This document shows, piece after piece, positions 1 through 14,200 of a DNA stretch of 64,000 nucleotides. This stretch comes from Oasisia sp. SBJ-2009 (taxonomy: Eukaryota > Annelida > Polychaeta > Sabellida > Siboglinidae). Numbering within the stretch: position 1 is the stretch's first letter; every line of letters starts with the position of its first letter. The DNA lies in NCBI GenBank assembly GCA_964017155.1, contig OZ024857.1, forward strand, positions 23,828,655-23,892,654, in the 5' to 3' direction. The position numbers and the translations under genes are program-made. Below the pieces are notes generated by a model that searched no databases, was not told the origin of the DNA, and saw only the letters and a list, made by a program, of their open reading frames with translations.

Positions 1-290
1 TATGCTCATCCATTGTTAGAAATATCTGACATTAGACTCAACCGTTATTAGAAACATCTGACATTGGACTCAACCATTGTTAGAATAATCTGTCATTAGA
101 CTCATCTGATATTACAGTCATCCATTGTTAGACTCATCTGACTTTAGATTCATCCATTATTAGACTTGTCTGACATTACAATATTCCATTGTTAGAATCA
201 TCCTACATTTGACTCATCCATTGTTATTAGACTCATCGGACATTAGACTAATCAACTATTAGACGCATCCAACTTTAGACCCATCTCTAT
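1..290. repeat. Degenerate minisatellite, unit about 31-33 bp
   Basis: The motif ATTGTTAGA followed by CATCTGACATTAGACTCA recurs about nine times with many substitutions and small length changes. The array is cut by the window edge, so its full size is unknown. No coding frame is conserved across the copies. Confidence 0.75.
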
Positions 291-907
291 GATTTATACG
301 TAAGAGATTGTTTCATGCAAACAGTAACATTACAGTTTAACAAATCTGTGCCTATATGTGTACCCAATTAAAATTACCAGTTAGCATTCACCATCATACC
401 CATTCATGTGCACAGCCATACAAGGTTAGAGCCAGTAAAAAAATCTGACAGGCAATCCAATGTAGCCGTAACATTTCCATTTTTATTACATAAAAGCTTT
501 GTGGCCATGAGAATGAGGACACAAAGCTAGCCTTCCATCCTCACTTTATGCATTTTATCTCCTTGGGAATTCTATCCAGCAAAGTGACAATTCCTAGTGT
601 GTTGATGGGTATTGTTGGAAACGTTTGCCATAAAAGTTTATGGTCAAGGCCAGACTGGAATTCGCACATATCGCTTCGCCTTCTGAGAAAGGTAAACTTG
701 GCCAGAGATTATGTCCCAGAGGACACCATGTGAAATGATGGGGCCTAGTAATTCTTAAACTTAGAAACTGTATGGCTTTCACGTTAAGAAAGCAGTGTTA
801 TTATGCATGAGAATATGATTTTTTACTCTTCAAAATGGATTTATATACATGACAATTTTAGTTGTGACATTAATTTCCTATGATTTCATCTGTTCAGCTA
901 TTTTATT
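291..907. other. Non-coding stretch, no recognisable feature
   Basis: AT-rich sequence with only two 60-residue chance frames (548-733 plus, 594-782 minus) that overlap each other and resemble nothing. It probably belongs to an upstream intron of the NWD-like gene, because that gene's first coding exon is not found before 3909. Confidence 0.5.
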
Positions 908-911
908 TTAA

Positions 912-2349
912 AGGGATACTTCTGTCAGTGAGAGATTCACAGGATTTACTTACATCTGTATAATATATTGGTTGTGTATAGTAATTGTGCACACAGGTCG
1001 TTAATAAACAATTAATTATAGTATAATTGTACAGGAAACACTCCATGTTGAATTCAGGACGCTGCCATCTTGAGACTTATGCGCCAGTGACATAAACCCC
1101 GTACGTCACTGGCGCATGCACGTTCGAACATCCTATGTCTGTCCAGTGGTATTTAATGTATCCAGTACGTCACGGATTGCTTACATCATTATCACAATTA
1201 TTAGCAAGACTCCGCTAGTCCTTGCCTTTTTCAACAATGCGCCAGTGACGTAAATGATTTGGCGTACGTCACAGGCGCATAAGTCTCAAGATGGCAGCGC
1301 CCTGAATCTAAGATAGCATGTTTTTGATACCATTAAACTATAACTAATTGTTTATTAATGACCATTGTGCACAATTACTAGACACAACCAATATAGTATA
1401 CATATATCAGGGTTAGAATTTAGCCAAAAATGAGTGGGGGCAAGCAGGGCCCCCACTTTTCAAAATCTAGGGGCCCGACACAAAAAGTTGGGGCCATGCA
1501 ACAGATGCACATTTAAGTTGCATTGTAACTATAACTTTATTTAACACAATTCACATGCCACAAACATAATGGCTGTAGCCTATGTAGCAGCTTAATTAGT
1601 AAATGCTAATGATAATTTCAAGAGATCAATGGAGGGTTGTTAATTTTCCTCTGAACTGGAGCTGCTTGAAACCTGTAGTTCTTCCTCTTTGGGCTGCCTG
1701 CGTTTGTAGATGGCAACACAAGGTTGCCTATTCCTGCTCCCCCACCCACCCACAATAGCTTAAGCAACTGTGCGAGGTCCCGTTCCTTCCTTCATTTTTA
1801 CCGCCATTCATGTACTTTAAAACAGTATTGGCCATAAACTGTATAAACCAAGGATTGATGCCTATGCACCTATATACCTATTGCCACAGCATTATGGAAA
1901 ATGACAGTTTAGTTACATCGCAGAACTTCATAGTAGATTATGTCTAAGACCTGTCTATTTCTAGTAACACAATCCTAGGTTATTAATTCTTTTTCCCTGG
2001 CCTAGTCGACAGGTTTGTCCACCTCGGCAACCCCTTGTCAATCAGTTTTAACCCTGACCAAGGGCAACAACCTTCTGCCCCCCTTCACCCCCACCCCCCA
2101 CCCCAGACAGCAGCCAGGATCATTTCCTGGTAAAGTGAATAATGACATTTTCTTTGCATTGGGCTCTGGAATAGGAAGTTGTCAGGCCATTATTTATAAA
2201 TTTTACAGTTCTTTGACCTGGGGGCCAGTTGGGCCCTCAGAGTTCAACATCTGGGGGCCCGACAGTAAATGTGGGGGCCAGCGCCCCGCTAAATTCGAAC
2301 CCTGCATATAAGTTAATACTGTGAACCTCTCACTGACTGGAGTATCCCT
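912..2349. mobile_element. Foldback MITE with TTAA target duplication (Kolobok/T2-like), split by a nested element
   Basis: Both ends carry the inverted terminus AGGGATACT, each flanked by TTAA (908-911 and 2350-2353). The inverted similarity continues past the termini (GTCAGTGAGAG, TTCACAG, TTGGTTGTGT, CAATTA, GCTGCCATCTTGAGACTTA), giving arms of roughly 200 bp: 912-1115 on the left, and 1240-1407 plus 2305-2349 on the right. The right arm is interrupted by 1408-2304; removing that insert restores the arm's alignment with the left arm. TTAA targets and TTAAAGGR-type ends are known for T2/Kolobok MITEs; piggyBac also uses TTAA. No transposase is present, so the element is non-autonomous. Confidence 0.85.
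1408..2304. mobile_element. hAT-like non-autonomous element nested in the TTAA MITE
   Basis: The ends are inverted: CAGGGTTAGAATTTAGC at the left and the reverse complement of CAGGGTTCGAATTTAGC at the right, followed inward by matching GGGGGC and GGGCCCGAC blocks. CAGGG termini are usual for hAT elements. The flanks CATATAT and CATATAA look like a slightly decayed target duplication. The 98-residue frame inside (2015-2311) crosses the right end and has no recognisable domain, so I do not call it a gene. Confidence 0.75.
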
Positions 2350-2353
2350 TTAA

Positions 2354-3129
2354 GTGATGTAAAAAATGGTCTGTTTTGAAGCAAAAATTCTTTCTGGAAT
2401 AATTACACCAGTATCACTAACAGCTAGTTCTGAGCACATCATATCAGCTGTTTCCTGTCGTGTGTAACTTTTTGTGGCTATGCATGGGGGTAGAAATATT
2501 CTAACAAGGCAGAACATTAACTGAGCCTCAACAGTCCACATTAAGTGTTTATATCTTAGACTGACTTTGATGAATTTGACACTGGTACAGATCTGTATAT
2601 CTACTACCTAGCGTCAATAGATTTAGCGAGGAAAGTGGGAAATTGTTTGTGCACAGTATGTATATGCACAACATATGAATGCTGACTGTTTGTGCTGGAA
2701 TGTCACAGCTGTGTCTGTCAATGTGACAGCTGTCTCCAGCCATAGAACCACAAGCTGCTGCCTCTACACACACATTCTTCAAGTCTTGATTATTTGTCTT
2801 TTGGTAGGGAGACTAAAACTGTTGGATACTTATAACAGGTGTCAGTGTGGGGGGTGTAAAACACTTGCGGAAATAAAAAATAACCCGCAGATTTTCTAAC
2901 AAAAACAAAGGAAAAATCTTAAACCTATTTCTATGTTAGCCGTGAGCTTTGATTTACTGTGTTTTGTTTTTGTTTGTGACATCACAATTCATGACATTTG
3001 TGACAGTGTGTTCTGCTCTTATATACCCAGTGTCAGTGTGACCTGAACATTTGTTGGTTGTGAGTTAAGGGCTTAAATATTGTGTATATCATTACAGTGC
3101 TGTGCGAGCGTCTGGTCTCCATAGTGTTA
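2354..3129. other. Non-coding stretch between the MITE and the 24-bp minisatellite
   Basis: Only short overlapping frames on both strands. No splice-bounded coding island was found. It is probably intron of the NWD-like gene. Confidence 0.5.
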
Positions 3130-3760
3130 TCATTCTGTCACCTCATGGTGTCATCATTTTGTGACCTCATGGTGTCATCATTCTGTCACTTCATGGTGTC
3201 ATTATTCTGTCACCTCATGGTGTCATCATTCTGTCACCTCATGGTGTCATATTCTGTCACCTCATAGTGTCATCATTCTGTCACCTCATGGTGTCATCAT
3301 TCTGTCACCTCATGGTGTCGTCATTCCGTCACCTCATGGTGTCATCATTCTGTCACCTCATGGTGTCATCATTCTGTCACTTCATGGTGTCATTATTCTG
3401 TCACCTCATGGTGTTATCATTCTGTCACCTCATGGTGTCATATTCTGTCACCTCATAGTGTCATCATTCTATCACCTCATGGTGTCATCATTCTGTCACC
3501 TCATGGTGTCGTCATTCCGTCACCTCATGGTGTCATCATTCTGTCACCTCATGGTGTCATCATTCTGTCACCTCATAGTGCCATCATCTTGTCACCTCAT
3601 GGCGTCATCATTCTGTGATCTCATGGTGTCATCATTCTGTGACCTCACGGTGTCATCATTCTGTCACCTCACAGTGTCATTCTATGAACTTATCGTGTCA
3701 TCATTATTTGATCTCATGGTGTCACCATTCCCAGACCTCGTCTTGTCAAAGGTCTGTGAA
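3130..3760. repeat. 24-bp minisatellite in the intron before the first visible exon
   Basis: About 26 copies of CACCTCATGGTGTCATCATT plus CTGT. Copies are regular up to about 3560, then decay (CTTGTCACC, TCTGTGATC, TATTTGATC). Occasional copies lack 1-3 bases. Because 24 is a multiple of 3, several frames stay open (208 residues at most), but they encode only the repeat. The array ends about 150 bp before the splice acceptor at 3907-3908. Confidence 0.9.
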
Positions 3761-3908
3761 CTATGGCACCATTATTTTGTGACCTAACTGTATTAGTGTC
3801 AGCAGACTCACCAGTGACTCACCATTGCGCCGTATCCATGTTAATTGTGTTATTGCCTATATTGGTGCCTGATGATGTGTGTCAACTGTGATGTGTTGTG
3901 TGTTTCAG

Positions 3909-4025
3909 GCTATAGACCTGCGGTGGGGCATCCGCGATGAGTCCCAGGACGACCACACCACCATTGACTTCTGTCTGCGCGAGATTGAGAACTGTCAGAA
4001 GGCAACCATTGGACCCAGCTTTGTT
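3909..4025 (+). CDS. NWD-like gene, first visible exon (DUF4062/TIR-like part)
   Basis: Acceptor TGTGTTTCAG ends at 3908 and donor GTGAGT starts at 4026. The 39 residues include DLRWGIRDE and end in IGPSFV, matching the conserved block of the NWD/TEP1-type N-terminal domain. Phase 0 at both ends. The preceding exon is outside the window or not recognised. Confidence 0.9.
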
Positions 4026-5367
4026 GTGAGTTTCACACCTGGTGTATCTGGTTCGACAGATACTCTGTTTGCCACCTGCTTTTTTGTCAGCTCTGACAAT
4101 CAACAGAACACTCTAATCAGAAATGTAGTGTGTTTAACCGTAAAAGTGCAGGAATAAATGTAGTAGAAATAATCGACAGATGAACATATTGTTGTGGACA
4201 AAGCATAGATCTATGATCAGTTTCATAAAAAGTGAATTAGCTTATTCTAACTGAGCATGAAACTTTCATAGAATTACAAGTGACAATCTCTTATCGAACA
4301 AAAAAAGAAGGTGTTAACAGCCTTACAAATTCTAGATAATTCATTGGCTCGCGTGTTCAGACACGTTGTAATTCTTTCATTGGTGTTTACTGCTAATTCT
4401 ATAATATTGTATGTGACCATGTTGATGGTGATTCCATGACAGCGATCATTTACATGACTGTTCCGTTGTATGTAGACATTCCTCGGTCAGAAGTATGGCT
4501 ACCGGCCGTTCCCACCCATCATCAACGCGAGTGAGTTCGAGGCGATGCGCCACGCCCTGTTGGATGATGGGAAGGAAGTATCGCTACTGGACACATGGTT
4601 TAAGAAGGACGAGAACGTGCTGCCACCTGTCTACAATCTGGTCCCCGTCAGCTCGAACCTCAGTCACTACAGTGACAAGGTATAAACGTTTTACCTGCAG
4701 CTATACGAGTTGTTATTGTTTTACCTCAAGGTGTATGTTTTACGTCATTTACCTGGAGGTGTATGTTTAGCGAGCAGATGTTTAGTATCTGGTGGTTCGG
4801 GGTCACCAAACAATTACAACCCTTCGTCAACCCCACAGTTCTTGCTTCTGAATCCAGTGACATAGGGAACCAAAGACACTAGATTTAGGGTTCCATTTTT
4901 GGGTGTGGGGTTATTTAAGGGTCACACACCAGGATCGTGGAGATCAAGTCAGGCGATATGATAATCCTACACCAAAGTAGGTCAAAGTTCAACACAGTGC
5001 CAGTATTTGATGGTCACCATTACATCTACCAGTATTTAAAACATTTTTATATATCAAGAGATATCACGGCAGAGTTCAACTTTGAATATCTGACCATCAC
5101 TTTTACGTGATAAACTTGTTATATATATTTACCGTACATTTTTTATGTATTTTGTATTACAATCGGGACGGTTTGGTGCATTTTGCATTGGTGATGTGTT
5201 TGTAGACGAACTCTCCCATGAAGGAGGCGGACCAGCAGCGGTGGGCGGACATCTTCCAGGGCATCCTGCTGCTACTGCGGGACGGAGTGATGCTGGCCAT
5301 CAAGGAGGGCAGGCTGAGTGTGAGGGAGAAGGAGAAGTACTTCGTGTCAGGTAGGGCATTATATACA

Positions 5368-5429
<62 letters not shown>

Positions 5430-8212
5430 CACTGTAGGAGGGGGTATATATAATATGTGTGTGTGTGTGTTTGTGTGTGTTTGTGTGTGTGTTTGTGTGT
5501 TGTGTGTGTTTGTGTGTGCGTGCGTGCGTGCGTGCGTGCATGCGTGCGTGTGTGTATACACACATATAAATGTGTGTGTGATATATATACACATAATATT
5601 TATTATAATATATATATATAATAATATGTATATGTGTATGTATGTATATATATATTCATATATAAATGTGTGCTGTGTGATATAATATATATACATATAT
5701 ATATATGGGTCAGGTCATAGAAAAATGTACAATTGGGGCTAGACAGGCAAAAATAATAAAACTCACAATTACTTTAAACAACTTTATTACACTTGAAGAA
5801 CAACTTATTCCCTTCATTTAGTACCAAATTATACTGACTTAATCCTAGCGGTTCAGTTTTTAGAGATTGTCAAAGAAAACGTAATGTGATCGGCAAACGT
5901 CCGTGATCGAAATAAATTGAACAACAATTAAAGACCCTTTAATATCTCAGATTAACTGCAAATTTTGTTTATAACTAGCCATGATATGTATGTTTGAAAG
6001 TACAGAAAATGAATAAGCACATTAAAGAATCTTTAAAATGATATGCTAATCAACTTTCACCGATGACTGAAAATAGCGCAAATCTTTGGAAAACACTTTT
6101 TACTTTACCCTTGCATACTCAAAAATGCTCTCTTACACATGAAAGTCACTCTACACAATCTACGACATATCTACTTTACAAAATATGTGGTCCAGCGCAC
6201 TCACAAACAGCACCGTTGTCTCATAGCCGACATATACAAAGTCATATAAAATTGCGTAGAAATCACGGACGTTTGTTACTGGTATCATTTATTTAAGACA
6301 CTTGTACTAAACATCTTCATATCATCTCAAAACGTCTTCTACATGTACAAAAGAGGTTGATCTTTGGTTATAGCTATGCAAGTATATATATTTTGCCCAT
6401 TTCGACCATTCACTGTATGTGTCATGACTTTGAAAATTAAAACATTTTTTTTAACTTTCCCCAGGTTACAAGTGCTCTCAAATACAACAGAACCTCTTCT
6501 ATAGCCTTAATGTACAAGGCCAACATGTTTGCTATTAGTTTTAACAGTAATAAAGACCTTTCTAACACTTGCAGGTGAACAGTATGCCTGCTTACCATAT
6601 ATACATAAAACTCACGGACTTTTGCGTAAAATTCACTGACGTTTGCTACTGGTATCATTTACTTAACACACTTGTATGAGTACTAAGCATCTTCATATCA
6701 TCTCAAAACATCTTCTACATGTATAAAAGAGGTTGATCTGTGCTTACAGCTATATACAAGTATATATTTCAACCATTCACTGTATGTTTTATGATTTAAA
6801 AAAATAAAAACACTTGTTTTACTTCCCCCAGATTATGTGTCGTCTCATTTATACAAATATATCACAGAACCTCTTCTATACCCTTAATGTACAAGGCCAA
6901 CATGTTTACTATTAGTTTTAACAGTAATAAAGAACTTTCTAACACTTGCAGGTGAACAGTATGCCTGTTTACCATATATACATAAAATTCACGGACGTTT
7001 GCGTAAAAATCACGGACGTGTGTTACTGGTATTATTTACTTAAGACACTTGTATGAGTACTAAGCATCTTCATATAATCTCAAGACGTCTTCTACATGTA
7101 CAAAAGAGGTTGATCTGTGCATACAGCTATATACATGTATATATTTCTACCATTCACTGTATGTGTTATGTTTTGAAAAATAAAAACCCTTTCTGTTTTA
7201 CTTTCTCCAGATTATGTGTGGTCCCACTTATACAAATATATCACAGAACCTCTTCTATACCCTACATGTACAAGGCCAACATGTTTACTATTAGTTTCAA
7301 CAGTGAAAACGATCATTCTGCCAGTTTCAGTCACCTTCTCATATATTTAAATAGCACATTTAAATAAAAATCACGGACGTTTGTTTTCATTTCGACGCCA
7401 GTTGTAAGGCCAATACACAAACTGGAGTGAAACTTTTGTTCACGATTGAAGAATGTGGTACAAGAAACGAGAAATGCGATAGGAAATAGCTAGAAAATTT
7501 TAATTATATGCAGGAGAGGTAAAAATGTTGAACAAACGTCCGTGATTTTTATCAGTATAATTCTGTTCATGTGCCACCCTAGACAAGGGAAGTGGGTGTG
7601 GCTAAAACTTTGTCCAACCACAACAATGCAACAACGTACCCTTGTCCATAGGTGGTAAAAATAATATGGTGCCCACTTTCTTAACATCCAAATTGGGCTA
7701 TTGAAATATAATTCACGGACGTTTGTTTAAATAAATTTCTCATTTGAATGAGAATTGAAAAAATGGTGCCGGCCCAAATCATGTTAAAATGTCATGGAAA
7801 TGTAAACTGTGTCCACTTACTAGACAAATAATACGTTTGGGATTTTTTAACTTTACATTACTTGAAATAAGATACATTTAAAAAATGAAGAAATGCTCAA
7901 AAATGCATTTTCCCCCTTTTTTTCTACTTAATAAGCCAATAACACAAAAAAATCCTCGTCGGACTTATCCAAATTTACATTTTTCTGAAAGCCCAAACAA
8001 TTCTCTATTGAATGATACTAAGAAGAATTAGATTGGTATACAGGTTTTTACTCTATACCCATGTAAAGCTGAAAAACTGTGAAAATGGTGAATTGTACGT
8101 TTTTCTAAGACCTCACCCATATATATATACATATATAAACATGTGTGTGTGCTGTGATATGTCTATAATTTCTTTTTGTTAACTAATAATATTGTACATA
8201 TATATATATACA

Positions 8213-8260
<48 letters not shown>

Positions 8261-11200
8261 CATGTATATATATATATCTACAATATAATAACCTTTATTA
8301 GACAAAAATGTTTTTTTTATAAATAATTTCTTTTTATTTAACACAACTACCGGTATGTTAGTTGTACAGTTGTATGCTGTGTGTGCACTTGATTAACATA
8401 TCCTGCTGTTCCGAGTGTAGAGACCTTGGATTAAGCAGTGACCATATGGTCATTTCCCGCAGTGTCCTGGCGACTTGCCACCATGCCTTGGAGATTTCAT
8501 GACCACATCAGTAGTGCTGTCTAATAAAAATCGATTACAATCAAGGCCAACAGTCTTTGCACATACATTTTTTGATTTGACATTTATATCCATAAATGCA
8601 TGAAAATATTCACATACTATATGTGTACTTGGGCACAAAATATCATGAAAATAAACATATAGTATCTGCTGTATGACAGTTTTTAAATGTCGCCTGCTAA
8701 AGTTCTGAGGCAGGCACAGACATGCACATGCATTTGAGTAATTTATTGTGCTCCTGTTAATTCTTCAAGACAAAAGCAATTTTAAGTTCTAATGCAGATA
8801 GATCCACATTATTTAAAGTGCCTATGATAAGTCCTAATTCTCATTTTCAGAAAGCAACTTTTAGCTATGTAAAATGCAGCCAGTGTATTACAAGGGAAAA
8901 CTGACATATTTGTCAATAGATGTGATAACTCAGTGATGTGCGGTTGGTTGTATATGCTCCGTGCACAAATAGTTGACATCAGCAGTGGAATATCTCCCCT
9001 GAGGCAAGTTGTCATGAAGCAATCACGTTACACAAAACAACTCTGATGCTTGATGTAGATACATACTGTCCTCATCTGATGTTATCTGTAATCTCTCTCG
9101 CACAAAAACAAACTCATTTTCTGGCAGAAATTGTAACGTTTTCAAGCTATATACCTACCTAAGTCGCAAAAAGTCACACATTAATTACTTTGATATTTGT
9201 CACTTGGTATATTAGGAAAAATAACAACAACAAAAACAAGGCAGGCACATTAATATTGAACAGTTTACAATATGTTTTCGTTAATTTCCTTCAAGATGTG
9301 GGTGCCAGGTGTATTAGAAACATATGCTAGTTGTAAGATGTTGATTGACTGAGTTAGTCTGGTGAGTTGGTGGCTAATTAGTGACATTGGCATTGAATGC
9401 CAGTGTTGCCAACCAACGTATCATGCAGGAAACTGAAGTACACAGTTCACATAAGCTAATTATGGAGGTATGCTACCTTCATGCGTTGCATTTCAATATT
9501 TGTGTCTACATTGTGTCGGCGTATGAACACAATGTATTGACATGTGTACTTGCAGTTTGCAGTAAATGTAATGAATATGTGATGTAATAAATCCACAAAC
9601 TGTGTATTAAGTTCTAGTATAATTATATGTAGTGTGTTAGACAGTAGTTATTAAACAGGAGAGTGACTTTATTAATTCATACAATAGCAATTTGAAACGA
9701 TATATATACAATGTTAATGAAACACAAATTTGCGTAAGTTGAAATTAGGTATTTTAAATCTTACAGATTTTATATCTTTAAAAACGATCTGTCAATTTGC
9801 AAAATGTTTTGAGTAGTTTCTAAGGTCTAATTGCATATATGTGTTCTTGTGCGTGCATGGATGCGTGTGTATGTACATGCGTATGCACATACATGGTTTA
9901 CCTGGTTTGCTGTCAGTTTTTTCCTAGAAAAATCTGGAAGAGTAAAAGTCAGCAACATTGTGAGGTCATGTGGGGGAGTCATGGGTTCACAGTGGGTGGT
10001 CTGAGGGTACCTTGAGGGCCCTGTTTGGGTGGCCCAACACATTTGTCTGGGGTTAATCTTTGGAGGTTACAAGTTGTTCAATGCGAATGTTTAACTACAA
10101 TTTCTAGGCCTCATTCCATATGCCTGCAGGTGTCATCACTACAACCAGCCTCCATAGCACCAGTGTAATTATGGTGCCTGTTTACAGTGTGTAATTACAG
10201 TGTATAATTGCGTAATCACACCATGACCATTGCTACAGTGCAATCATTCCTGAGGTTACTGCTGATAAGAATGTCGATATAGATAAGCTGTTTGGAAATA
10301 ACCTCAGTCCTGATATATCAATAAATGAACCAGTTTGCTGTGATAATCGTAGATGTTTTGTTCCAGTACACAACGGCCCACGCAGCTATCTGATTTCTCC
10401 TTTCAATTGAAAAAATGTTATGTGTTGATTTTGTTATCATTAAACATCACAATCACAAAGTCGTCCAACCGTGTGTTAAAATGTTGCGAAATGGTGCCAG
10501 TAGATGCAGTGTCATTAGGGCTCAGTTGTACATTTTATTAGATTGATAGCTGAACATCATACCCCAAAATGTACTCATTGGGATGCCGTGCCATAGTGAC
10601 TGAAACATCAGAGCGTCAACCTTGAGTGTCAAGGATAACATTTCTTGCTTGGGCAATTTTGTTCATTCTTCATTGCTCCAGTTCACTCAGCTATGTTAAT
10701 TTAATGAGTAATGGTCATAGACTGTGATGGATGTGTGTGAATTAATTGTCTTCGGAAATTAATTGTGACATGGCTGAATGCTTCCCAGACAAGTTGAGTT
10801 AAAACAGAAATTCAAATTAACTAGTTTGCTGAGGGTGAAACGTGGGAAAGTGTTTTGAATGGTCCTACAGTCACACAGGCTAGAAATCGTGCTATGAAAA
10901 CAAATTATGATCCTTCCACCGATGATGACTCTTGCCAGCTCCCATTCCCAGTTATACCTAATGGTTATTTTATGTTGCGCCTCTGAGCTCAGATTCTTGA
11001 AGATATTGGCGGCATAGAAGCTTAATATTAATGCGTTTTTTAGAGCATCTGTTCTGAGAAGTTGCATATCCAATCTCTCATAACTGTGCAGTGGTATGCA
11101 TGTATCACGTTTAAGATTATATATACCTATAATTTAGCCTCCACATTCCCACTTGCCTGGTTGTTGGGGTTTAGATATTTAACCATTGGACAAGTGAATC

Positions 11201-14200
11201 GTTCTCTACAAGTCATCCATTGTCCAAACCCAACATTTCTTCAGGATTCTAAAATAATAAATTGTGATCAACACTACCCGATAGATATTTCCGGTGGCTG
11301 TACAAACTAAATTACGATCAACACATAGTATTTCCAGTGTCTCTACAAATACATTCATGTGTTTCAGTGACGGAGTATGAGATTGAGAAGGGCCTCCTTC
11401 ATCTGAAGAACCCAGCTAAGCACTGCCTGTGTTTCTCGCGCACGATCACAAACTTAGAGGAGCACTTGGACAGTCCCCTAGCACCGAAGTTCATCGACAT
11501 CGAGCCGGGAACGACGAAAACGGCTCACCAGCCTCAGAAACTATTGAGACGTCTGAAGGTGATGAAGATCCCACACGCCATCCAGGATAAAGACAACATG
11601 GGCTCGTTCCACATCCGCTGGGAGAATCCGGAGACGAGCAAGCCAAACGAGGACAAAGTGTACCTGAAGCAATTCTGTGATATGTTCTATGAGAAGATGG
11701 CGCATCTGATCGAGCAGTCGGTGGAGGACGTTTCACACGCCATCAATGACCAGTACGTCGTAGAGATCCTGCAGCACTTGAACCTGTGCAAGTCGAGACA
11801 GGAGGTGTTCCAAGGGCGACTCGATATCATCAAGCGGATACGGCACTACGTGTCACATGACTCGTCGCAGCCAATGGTGGTGTACGGGGAGTCGGGCAGT
11901 GGGAAGACGTCGCTGCTCGCGAAGGCAGCATGCATGGTACACAGCTGGTTCCCAAAGAAGAGGCCGATACTGTTGGTGCGATTTCTAGGTGAGTCTTGTG
12001 CAATATTGCGCTATTTGTTGCACTGCACAGTCCATTGGATATTGTGAAACCAGTAAACATTTACAATACAGCACATATTTGTGCAGGAGAAAAAATTCCC
12101 TTCCACAAATGTCTGGGTGTTTGCCCCCTACACGTATAATACAATTCAAATGTGCATAATTATATATTAACATATAAATGTACAATAATATATGCATACA
12201 CAAGTGTGCCATATGGTTAAAAGCATAATGAAAATATAAATAAACTGACTGTATATTTTTTGCCTAAAATTTCCAACATGAATTCAGCCCTTCTCAATGA
12301 TGGGTGGACATGTTTCTAGGTGAAGCTGTGTGAAGCAGGTGTACATGCATGAATTGATAATACCAACAAACTGTCTCATTAAGCATGCAGCCAAAGGTAT
12401 ACTTGGATATCCACGAGCATATGCCTTCCATGTCATCTGATAGAGCAGGATATATCCAGCTTTGTTACTCCATGGTTGGGAGTATATTAGCATAACTTAA
12501 CGAGCTACAGTGTATTTATGTAAACAATGTAATAAAGCCAAACCCCTGAAAGGTATTTCGGTCGTGAACATTCACGGTTTCACACTTTGTCAACACAGAT
12601 TAGTGTAACTTGGTGGAAACGTTTGGTGGGTAGCATGACCAAACAAAACAATTTATTCAACTTCCACTAAAAATGTACCTAATTAAAAGCTTTGGTCCAC
12701 AGAGATATTATTTCCAAACACGGGCCACACCTAAGCAAACTTGCAGTTGCTTCAAACAAACGAATTTTGCAAGGAAGTTATGCAACTGTGCTGATAGCCA
12801 TTCTCCTGTAATGTGAAACTGTCATGGCTGCCTGTGTATGTATAACTGAGATGGCTGCCTGTGTATGTATAACTGAGATGGCTGCCTGTGTATGTATAAC
12901 TGAGATGGCTGCCTGTGTATGAAGAATTGTCATGGCTGTCTGTGTATGTAGAATTGTCAAGGCTGCCTGTGTATGTATAACTGAGATGGCTGCCTGTGTA
13001 TGTAGAACTGTCATGGCTGCCCCTGTATGTATAACTGACATGGCTGCCTGTGTATGTATAACTGTCATGGCTGCCTGTGTATGTATAACTGTCATGGCTG
13101 CCTGTGTATGTATAACTGACATGGCCACCTGTGTATGTATAACTGACATGGCTGCCTGTGTATGTAAAACTGTCATGGCTGCCTGTCTATGTATAACTGT
13201 CATGGCCGCCTGTGTATGTATAACTGTCATGGCCGCCTGTGTATGTATAACTGTCATGGCTGCCTGTGTATGTATAACTGTCATGGCTGCCTGTGTATGT
13301 ATAACTGTTGTAGCCATCTGTGTATGTATAACTGTCATGGCTGCCTGTGTATGTATAACTGTCATAGCCATATGTGTATGTATAACTGTCATGGCTGCCT
13401 GTGTATGTATAACTCATTGCTGCCTGTGTATGTATAACTGTCATGGCTGCCTGTGTATGTATAACTGTCATAGCCATCTGTGTATGTATAACTGTCGTGG
13501 CTGCCTGTGTATGTATAACTGTCATGGCCATCTGTGTATGTATAACTGTCATGGCTGCCTATGTATGTATAACTGTCATAGCCATCTGTCACGGCTGCCT
13601 GTGTATGTATAACTGTCATGGCTGCCTGTGTATATATAACTGACATGGCTGCCTGTGTATGTATAACTGTCATGGCCGCCTGTGTATGTATAACTGACAT
13701 GGCTGCCTGTGTATGTATAACTGTCATGGCTGCCTGTGTATGTATAACTGTCATGGCCACCTGTATATGTATAACTGTCATGGCTGCCTGTGTATGTATA
13801 ACTGTCATGGCTGCCTGTGTATGTATAACTGTCATGGCCACCTGTGTATGTATAACTGTCATGGCTGCCTGTTTATGTATAACTGTCATGGCTGCCTAGG
13901 TATGTGTAACTGTCATGGCCGCCTGTGTATAGTACTGTATACATAAGTGTCTACCCTGTCACAGGTACGACGGCTCGCAGCTCCAGCCTCCGTCTTGTCC
14001 TGGGCAGTGTCTGCTGGCAGATTGGCTCCATCTACGGTCAGGACATGAAGCAACTCCCCCTCGACTGTCCCGGCCTCGTCACCTACTTCCACGATCTCCT
14101 CCACGTGAGTACCACGCCAACAAACACACTGGCGGTCGGATCACAAACTTCTATTTTAGCTTATGGAGATCTGTGTTTACGTCACACGTTAGCCTCGGTT

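Noticed and set aside
3879..3908. Start codon at 3879 for the NWD-like gene
   Set aside because: The ten codons before 3909 cover the intron's polypyrimidine tract and AG, and the family has a longer N-terminus before DLRWG, so translation must start in an exon upstream.
12816..13934. CRISPR array
   Set aside because: Units are contiguous 27-mers with no unique spacers, and the locus is a eukaryotic intron. The other minisatellites fail for the same reason.
12778..13946. Frames of up to 226 residues such as MAACVCITV repeats
   Set aside because: 27-bp minisatellite inside an intron, not a Cys-rich repeat protein.
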